From Deltaproteobacteria bacterium (GTDB lineage: Bacteria; Desulfobacterota; DSM-4660; Desulfatiglandales; HGW-15), in NCBI GenBank assembly GCA_016926135.1, contig JAFGPH010000421.1, positions 1-13,587 on the forward strand: a DNA stretch of 13,587 bases. The letters run 5' to 3'. Position 1 is the first letter of the stretch. Each line of letters opens with the position of its first letter. A program made the translations under genes and the position numbers. Under the pieces are notes generated by a model that saw only the letters and a program-made list of their open reading frames with translations, did no database searches and had not been told where the DNA came from. This document shows positions 7,164-12,498 of the stretch, piece by piece.

Positions 7164-7173
7164 GGACTGAGCA

Positions 7174-7629
7174 ATGGATCGATCTCTCTACTACGAGGAC
7201 TTTCACATAGGGCAGAAGTTCGTCACCAAGGCACGAACCGTGACCGAGGCCGATGTCGTCAATTTCAGCAATCTCTCGTGGGACCACAACCGGCTGCACA
7301 CCGATGCCGAATATGCCGCCGGGACACAGTTCGGCAAACCGATCGCCCATGGACTCCTCGGCCTGGTGATCCACACCGGCCTCTCCTCCCCTCTGGTCGA
7401 GGACACCCTGCTGGCTTTTCTATCCCTGGAATGGCAATTCAAGTCGCCGATATTCGTCAACGACACCATTCACGTGGAGCAGGTGGTCTCCGAGATGCGG
7501 GAAACCTCCAAGAAAGATCGGGGGATCCTGGCCTTTGAAAAACAGGTGATCAACCAGCGCGGCGAAGTGGTGCAGACGGGCAAGACCGTGATCCTGCTGG
7601 CCCGAAGAGACCCACGAACACTGGAATGA
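7174..7629 (+). CDS. MaoC-family (hot-dog fold) dehydratase / (R)-enoyl-CoA hydratase-like
   Basis: Single hot-dog domain hydratase of 151 residues, the standard length for MaoC/PhaJ-type enzymes that add or remove water on acyl-CoA thioesters. YYEDFHIGQKF (6-16) is the typical opening, and TVTEADVVNFSNLSWDHNRLHTDAEYA follows. D37 and H42 reproduce the Asp-x4-His catalytic pair of (R)-hydratases, although the usual G-D-x-N-P-x-H is changed to W-D-x-N-R-x-H. FGKPIAHGLLGL (53-64) is the second active-site signature. It shares the strand and operon of fadB/fadA. Because the FadB-like protein already holds an (S)-hydratase, this one may serve the opposite stereoisomer, a branched or hydroxylated substrate, or polyhydroxyalkanoate supply. 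The start has a weak ribosome binding site. Its stop lies 3 bp from the stop of the convergent res gene. Confidence 0.9.
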   Translation: MDRSLYYEDFHIGQKFVTKARTVTEADVVNFSNLSWDHNRLHTDAEYAAGTQFGKPIAHGLLGLVIHTGLSSPLVEDTLLAFLSLEWQFKSPIFVNDTIHVEQVVSEMRETSKKDRGILAFEKQVINQRGEVVQTGKTVILLARRDPRTLE

Positions 7630-7632
7630 TTC

Positions 7633-10350
7633 TCAATTGCCGAACCGGGCAGACAAAGCATCCAGGGTGATGTTCGTGGCGATCTCGTTATGGGGAATCA
7701 GCAGGTAGCGCCAGGGCTTTCCGCTATAGCCCCGTGAGTGGTTCGATGCATTGGTGCACCACTTCAGGGCAGCCTCCTGCTTTGCAAGCACGATCGGATC
7801 ATCCATCTGGTTGCTGGCCTTGGGTTCGAGCATGAAGACTGCATCCGCAGTCTCGGCCACGAAGTCAGGTTGGTATTCGAGATGGTCAGCGCCGTGGCGA
7901 TAAAAGATCTGGAACTGTCCCTTAGCGGGCTTGAACCACTTGATCGAATCTCGTTCGAGGATCACAGATAGCTGGCGTTCGGTATCCGAATCAAACTTCT
8001 GAACCGGATAGAGGCAGCGCGCAAAGCCTCCGAAAAGATACTTCGCCATGTTGCTCTTATCCGAGGGTGAAAGCCTATAGTCAGCGGGCGGATCCCCAAC
8101 GGTCGAGGTATATGCGCTTACTTTCAGAGGAATATACCCCTTGGTGACCTTCACCTCATAATCCACGGCCTCTTCCCAGTAGTGTGCCTGCATCTGAGCG
8201 TGGATGAATTGGGCGATGGGTTTCTGGTAGCAGCGCAGTACCTTTCGCGCGTCATCTTCTGAAAGATAGGTCTTGAAATGCTGCACGACCTGGCCGGCCA
8301 GATCATAGAGCAGGTCGGCGTGCTCGTCGTAGGAGATATCGTCGAAATCGACCAGGCCGCTCACCACATAATCCTCCATCCGCGCCTCCTCCGGGCCACC
8401 CCGGCCGAGGGAGAGCACTTCGAGCTGGTTGGTCCGCAGATGCTGAATCCACAACTCATTGGACACAGCCGGGTAATTCAGCGAGTCCAACTTGAGAGTA
8501 AACGGCCTGAAACCCGACTTCACCTCTCCTTTGGGAACTACCAGGATGCGCGGGATTTGAATGGTCTCTTGGTTGACCAGTTCCGTCGTCTTTGCGACCA
8601 CCTCGGGGATGTCCGGCTTCTCTGTAATCCCTTCCAGTTCCAACTGCACCGGCTGATATTGTTCCTGCACCGCCTTGACGATGGCGGCCTGGATCTCCGG
8701 TTTCTTGAGATGTGTCAGGCTTGGCACCTTCTGCGGCTGGTTTCCCATCTTGCGGATCACATCCCAGGCAATCTGTGCCACCTTCTGTTCCTCGGGCTTG
8801 GTGAAAACCGGCGCCTGTTTCGCCCCGGCCACCTCAGTGGCGCCGGACACCTGCTGCGGCTTGAGTCCCAGTTTCGTCGCGAGGAGTGGCTGGGACACCA
8901 CCGTGACGGTCTTCTGTCCCAGCTCTGTCGGGTCGAGTACGACCGTCTGTAACCGGATGGGGGAATCCGGCCGATTGGCCTCGTCAATAATCTCCTGAAA
9001 TCGGTCATGGGCCACGATGTTTAGCCGGTCCACAGCTGTGACACCCGTGCGCTTGCCAAAAGGAAGGCGCAGCCCACGGCCGATGGACTGCTCGATCAGG
9101 ATGCGCGCATTGGCCGCACGCAGCGGCACAATGGTATAGAGGTTGGTCACATCCCAGCCTTCCTTGAGCATGTTCACGTGGATGACGATCTCCGTGGGCT
9201 CGTCAGTGGCCTCCACCTTGAGGAGGCGCTCGATCATCTCCTCTTCTTCCTTGCCGGTCCTGCTGGAGTCGACCTGGATGATCTTTTCCCGGTAGCGGCC
9301 CTCGAAAAAGGCATCGGACTGAATCAACTGCAGCAACTGCCCGGCATGGTTCGTGTCCCGGGCGATCACCAGCAGGAAGGGCTTGACGATCGGGTTGCCG
9401 GTTTCGCGGGCATAAGTCTCCAATTCCACCTTGACGCTTTCATGTAGGCGGATACCGTCCTCAAGCTTCAGTCGCTCGATCTCGTCGTGTGACATGCCGC
9501 TCGGGTTGAAGTTCTTTCGGGTGACAACCGCAGGCTCCTTTACAAAGCCGTCGGCCATGGCCCTTCCCAGCGGATAGTCGTAGATCACATTCTTGAATGC
9601 CGCAGACCCTCGACTCGCTTCCACAAAGGGCGTGGCGGTGAGTTCCAGCCCCAGGATGGGCTTGAGCTCGTTGATGGCCCGCACCCCGGCGCTTGCACGG
9701 TAACGGTGCGATTCGTCCATGAGCAGCACCAGGTCGGGCAGGCTTGCGAGGTAATCGAAATAGCTTTCCCCGATGTATTCAGATAGTCGTTTGATGCGGG
9801 GGAACTTGCCGCCGCGCACCTCCGAATTGATTTTGGAGATGTTGAAGATGTTCACATGCACCCCCACATATTCCGCCATCCCGGGCAGCAGGCGCTGCCT
9901 TCGCGATTCCTCCCGCACGCCGACCCCGCTCTCATAGGTGTCGCCGGTAATGACCAGCGGAGGCTCCGCCGCAAATTCCGCAATGCCCTTGAATACGTAC
10001 TTGGGCGTGTTGGCGGTGAAATCGGTTATGAGCTTGTTGTAGATGGTGAGGTTGGGGGCCAGCACAAAGAAGTTGTTGATGCCGTGGGCGAGATGGAGGT
10101 AGCTGATGAAGGCCCCCATCAGCCGTGTCTTGCCCACCCCGGTAGCCAGTGCAAAGCAGAGAGACGGAAAATCGCGCTCGAAATCCGTAACTGTGGGGAA
10201 TTCGCTTTGAATGATTGAAAGGTGAGCCGCTGCATCGGGGTCTTTGCCGGGGGGTGCGATTTCCGTTATGCGGTCGAGGATCTCCAGGGACCGGCGCTGA
10301 GGAGGGCGCAGGCTCAATCGACCGGCAATGGCGTTGACATGGCGATTCAT
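7633..10350 (-). CDS. res: Type III restriction-modification system restriction subunit (Res), helicase-nuclease
   Basis: ATP-dependent superfamily 2 translocase/switch and endonuclease that cuts DNA with unmethylated sites when bound to Mod; cytoplasmic. It is 905 residues, usual for Res. Q18 in a Q-like motif (RPPQRRSLEIL) precedes Walker A ATGVGKT (69-75). Then come the DEAD-box variant DESH (212-215), motif III TATP (238-241) and motif VI QSIGRGLRLP (421-430). The C-terminus has the PD-(D/E)xK nuclease: PD at 828-829 and E842-P-K844, in the usual spacing of about 12 residues. All motifs appear intact. The ATG at 10350 has AAGGAG seven bases upstream. It lies 260 bp downstream of mod, an unusually wide gap that holds repeats, palindromes and a small ORF. 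It is convergent with maoC. Confidence 0.96.
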   Translation of the reverse strand: MNRHVNAIAGRLSLRPPQRRSLEILDRITEIAPPGKDPDAAAHLSIIQSEFPTVTDFERDFPSLCFALATGVGKTRLMGAFISYLHLAHGINNFFVLAPNLTIYNKLITDFTANTPKYVFKGIAEFAAEPPLVITGDTYESGVGVREESRRQRLLPGMAEYVGVHVNIFNISKINSEVRGGKFPRIKRLSEYIGESYFDYLASLPDLVLLMDESHRYRASAGVRAINELKPILGLELTATPFVEASRGSAAFKNVIYDYPLGRAMADGFVKEPAVVTRKNFNPSGMSHDEIERLKLEDGIRLHESVKVELETYARETGNPIVKPFLLVIARDTNHAGQLLQLIQSDAFFEGRYREKIIQVDSSRTGKEEEEMIERLLKVEATDEPTEIVIHVNMLKEGWDVTNLYTIVPLRAANARILIEQSIGRGLRLPFGKRTGVTAVDRLNIVAHDRFQEIIDEANRPDSPIRLQTVVLDPTELGQKTVTVVSQPLLATKLGLKPQQVSGATEVAGAKQAPVFTKPEEQKVAQIAWDVIRKMGNQPQKVPSLTHLKKPEIQAAIVKAVQEQYQPVQLELEGITEKPDIPEVVAKTTELVNQETIQIPRILVVPKGEVKSGFRPFTLKLDSLNYPAVSNELWIQHLRTNQLEVLSLGRGGPEEARMEDYVVSGLVDFDDISYDEHADLLYDLAGQVVQHFKTYLSEDDARKVLRCYQKPIAQFIHAQMQAHYWEEAVDYEVKVTKGYIPLKVSAYTSTVGDPPADYRLSPSDKSNMAKYLFGGFARCLYPVQKFDSDTERQLSVILERDSIKWFKPAKGQFQIFYRHGADHLEYQPDFVAETADAVFMLEPKASNQMDDPIVLAKQEAALKWCTNASNHSRGYSGKPWRYLLIPHNEIATNITLDALSARFGN

Positions 10351-10371
10351 GGATTAGCTCCTTGGGGTTCA

Positions 10372-10395
10372 CGCGAAGGCGCGAAGACGCGAACG
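10372..10395. repeat. Three 8-bp CGCGAAG-type units just upstream of res
   Basis: On the plus strand CGCGAAGG (10372-10379), CGCGAAGA (10380-10387) and CGCGAACG (10388-10395) follow one another without a gap. In the direction of res this reads as three TTCGCG units ending in CTTCGCGTGA (10378-10369), followed by the AAGGAG ribosome binding site. Outer parts GTTCGCG and CGTGAAC can form a stem of about seven pairs. Confidence 0.8.
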
Positions 10396-10398
10396 GCT

Positions 10399-10614
10399 CT
10401 ATTGCGGGCAGTTTGTGCAAATCTTGCACGAACTGCCACCCGGCTGAATTTGAACCACCGAGGAATCCTCGGCAATTCCTTTCCGGGAAAACTTGTCCGC
10501 ATTGGATAAGGCGACATCCCTCGCACCATGATTGGCTACGCAGTGAGTAGCTTTTCTTCCTGAACTGCCCGATTCTTTACACACTGAGTAAGGAATCTCC
10601 AAAAACACCCTCAT
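10399..10614 (-). CDS. Possible small protein (71 residues) coupled to mod; function unknown
   Basis: I do not recognise this ORF. Its ATG (10614-10612) overlaps the mod stop codon as ATGA. A strong ribosome binding site, GGGGAGG, inside the end of mod lies seven bases upstream, which is the pattern of a coupled downstream gene. The product is hydrophilic with five cysteines (12, 25, 63, 66, 69). The last three form C-x2-C-x2-C near the C-terminus, a possible metal site. Against reality: that cysteine motif is encoded by one arm and the loop of a 31-bp palindrome, another palindrome lies inside the ORF, and no homolog is known to me. It could be an accessory of the R-M system or chance reading of a repeat element between mod and res. 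Confidence 0.3.
   Translation of the reverse strand: MRVFLEIPYSVCKESGSSGRKATHCVANHGARDVALSNADKFSRKGIAEDSSVVQIQPGGSSCKICTNCPQ
10407..10437. repeat. 31-bp near-perfect palindrome between mod and res
   Basis: Arms of 14 bp (10407-10420 and 10424-10437) around the 3-nt centre ATC differ at only one pair (T opposite G on one strand reading, G.U-compatible in RNA read from one strand). It lies about 57 bp before the res start codon. A T-tract is absent on both sides, so an operator, an RNA processing hairpin or a small mobile repeat is more likely than an intrinsic terminator. The half-site GGCAGTTC recurs on the minus strand at 10569-10562. Confidence 0.75.
10458..10472. repeat. 15-bp perfect palindrome in the mod-res gap
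   Basis: CCGAGGA and TCCTCGG (7 bp each) flank a single central A. It is close to the 31-bp palindrome and followed by TTTCCGGGAAA (10480-10490), another short near-palindrome. Together these make the 260-bp gap unusually rich in dyads. Confidence 0.6.
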
Positions 10615-12332
10615 GAGACATCCTCCCCTTCAAAGAGAGAAATCTGACCGGGCGTTGGGGGGGCCTTGGGCAGGTTTTCTACTCGCAGGCTGTAGTCGTC
10701 ATGGCCCCACTCGCAGCGCGCAAGCACGGCCTTGGGGATCTTCTTCACCGTCAAGTTGGGATAGCGGTCGGCCCGAGCGCGGAAGGCAGTGCAGAGCACC
10801 ACGAGCGACCGGTCCGGCCCCACCTCATCGGAAAGCTGCTGAAGCTGTTCGTGGCTCAGGTGTGCAGTGGTGACATAGATGAAATCCTGCTCCGTGGAAT
10901 GCCCATGCTGCCAGTACACCGAGTCACTCGGCGCGTAGGTGAACCCTTCCAGCTTGCACAGGGCCTCGGCCAGCATGGCTGCGTTGTAGGTCTTGTTGAT
11001 GACCCAGTTGCCCCATTTGTCCTTTTCCAGCAAGGAAGGCGCGAGCCTGTAATAACGGAACCCGCCGCCTCCCTTCCAGCCGACTGCGGCTGTAACGCCA
11101 CTAGGTTCCTCCCCGTCTATTACCCTTCTGAGCCTCGGGATTATATGCGTATGGCATTGTTCGCCAAGCTCTACCATGATCCAGCGCCTGCCCATCTTGT
11201 GAGCAACGACACCTGTTGTTCCTGATCCGGCAAACGAGTCGAGAACCCAATCACCTTTATCCGTTGTCAGATCAAGCGTTCGTTTGATCAGGCCCTCCGG
11301 CTTCTTTCCTTTTGGGAATGCGACCCCGCCTTCGGCATGAAGGTTGTTAGAAAGGATGTCGTCCCATAGGGTTGTAAGCGGTTCACCAGCAACCATCTCC
11401 CCATCAATGTCCTTGAGCTTATCGGCGTAGAAAAGGATTCGTTCACCACCCTTCAGGTAAATGTCCAGGAAGCCGTCTCGCTGAAGCCTGAAAACAGTTC
11501 CTCTATTTCGTTTCGACTCATCGATCATCAAACGCGCGGCAGCACTGACTCCCTCATAGCTTGGGCGTGCGGAACGAATAACACTCGCGGCGTTTTGCAC
11601 AACAAACTTGTCCAATTCCAAACGGTTTGCCTTCGCATAGTTACGTCCGTCTTTCTCAGTTAAGCCTCTTGCTTTCGAGAAGGCCTTGATCAACGTTGTC
11701 ATTCTCCACTCTGGGAACGGATCATCTATGTTCTCGATGAACTGATTGTACCGGTCATCGCGCTCCCTGGAAGTGAAGACGCGATTCGGTGCCCAGCAAG
11801 ACTTGTCCTTTGCATAAATCAGAAGGAAGTTTGTCGTGTTCACACAGCCTGGGTTTATTGACTTGTGGCCTGTCGCCGACCCTTGCTTAAACGTGACAAT
11901 GTAGAGGCGGTTATTACGGCCAAAAAGCTCATCCATAAGAACTACGAGGTAACCCAACTCATTATCGTCTATGTGAACAAATACCGTTCCTTCATTGGAT
12001 AAGAGCCTGCGAAGCAATTCTAGGCGGTCCCTCATCAAGCTGAGCCAAGTAGAGTGCTCAATGGTGTCGTCGTAATGCTCAAACGCCTGCTGAGTATTGA
12101 ACGGAGGATCAGTATATATACACTTGACCTTGCCTGTGAACTCCGACTCCAAGGCCTTCAGCGCCAGTAGGTTGTCTCCGTAGATCAGCCGGTTGTCGAA
12201 GATATCTCTATCCGTCACCCGGTGCTTGGCATGGTAGGACTTCTCCGGGTCTTCGAGGAGAATCCGCGGTTCCAACTTGGGCCGGTTCTCCTTGCCGATC
12301 CAGGTGAGTTCGAGTTTTTGCCTTCTGTCCAT
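10611..12332 (-). CDS. mod: Type III restriction-modification system DNA methyltransferase (Mod)
   Basis: Adenine-N6 methyltransferase and sequence-recognition subunit of a Type III system; it modifies one strand of an asymmetric site and guides Res. It is 573 residues. Motif order is that of the beta class: catalytic DPPF inside CIYTDPPFN (71-79) comes before the SAM-binding DSFAGSGTTG (365-374). The stretch between (about 140-330) is the target-recognition domain. Residues 410-560 form the C-terminal part that pairs with Res. The ATG at 12332 has GAGGA six bases upstream (12343-12339). DNA for residues of about 90-400 has lines at 40-47% GC, against 58-67% at both ends of the gene, suggesting exchange of the recognition domain. 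Mod is upstream of res on the same strand, as usual, but separated from it by 260 bp. The recognition sequence cannot be deduced. Confidence 0.96.
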   Translation of the reverse strand: MDRRQKLELTWIGKENRPKLEPRILLEDPEKSYHAKHRVTDRDIFDNRLIYGDNLLALKALESEFTGKVKCIYTDPPFNTQQAFEHYDDTIEHSTWLSLMRDRLELLRRLLSNEGTVFVHIDDNELGYLVVLMDELFGRNNRLYIVTFKQGSATGHKSINPGCVNTTNFLLIYAKDKSCWAPNRVFTSRERDDRYNQFIENIDDPFPEWRMTTLIKAFSKARGLTEKDGRNYAKANRLELDKFVVQNAASVIRSARPSYEGVSAAARLMIDESKRNRGTVFRLQRDGFLDIYLKGGERILFYADKLKDIDGEMVAGEPLTTLWDDILSNNLHAEGGVAFPKGKKPEGLIKRTLDLTTDKGDWVLDSFAGSGTTGVVAHKMGRRWIMVELGEQCHTHIIPRLRRVIDGEEPSGVTAAVGWKGGGGFRYYRLAPSLLEKDKWGNWVINKTYNAAMLAEALCKLEGFTYAPSDSVYWQHGHSTEQDFIYVTTAHLSHEQLQQLSDEVGPDRSLVVLCTAFRARADRYPNLTVKKIPKAVLARCEWGHDDYSLRVENLPKAPPTPGQISLFEGEDVS

Positions 12333-12344
12333 GTCAGTTCCTCA

Positions 12345-12368
12345 CGCGAAGTCACGAAGTCGCGGAGT
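12345..12368. repeat. Three 8-bp CGCGAAG-type units just upstream of mod
   Basis: On the plus strand CGCGAAGT (12345-12352), CACGAAGT (12353-12360) and CGCGGAGT (12361-12368) run in exact 8-bp phase. In the direction of mod the array ends with CTTCGCGTGA (12351-12342), identical to the end of the array before res. The mod ribosome binding site GAGGA overlaps its last bases. Confidence 0.8.
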
Positions 12369-12462
12369 GGGTATTTTGGTTGGGGTCTGTGGCGACCCTC
12401 GATCTGAGATTGCCGTCGATGACTCTCCATCTCACTCTTTTACTCCTCATCCCGAATATCCT

Positions 12463-12486
12463 TTCTTCTCGCCTTCGCGTCTTCGC
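12463..12486. repeat. Inverted 8-bp-unit array downstream of the ATPase gene
   Basis: On the plus strand TTCTTCTC (12463-12470), GCCTTCGC (12471-12478) and GTCTTCGC (12479-12486) form an 8-bp-phased array in the opposite orientation to the arrays at 12345 and 10372. It starts 13 bp after the stop codon of the upstream gene. With the array at 12345-12368 it makes an imperfect inverted repeat of about 19 bp (14 matches). Confidence 0.65.
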
Positions 12487-12498
12487 ACGAACATCGAA

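Noticed and set aside
10347..10529. 60-codon minus-strand frame across the mod-res gap
   Set aside because: It overlaps the better-supported ATGA-coupled frame and the res start, has no ribosome binding site, and its arginine-rich end is a translation of the octamer repeats.
12352..12450. 32-codon minus-strand ORF (MRSKRVRWRVIDG...) with an AAAGGA ribosome binding site
   Set aside because: It is very short, basic and of no recognisable family, and its end runs into the octamer array; kept only as a remark.
10372..12486. Octamer arrays as a CRISPR or as phase-variation tracts
   Set aside because: Units are 8 bp with no spacers, so not CRISPR. They lie outside the coding frames with only three units each, so not a typical simple-repeat phase-variation tract in mod.
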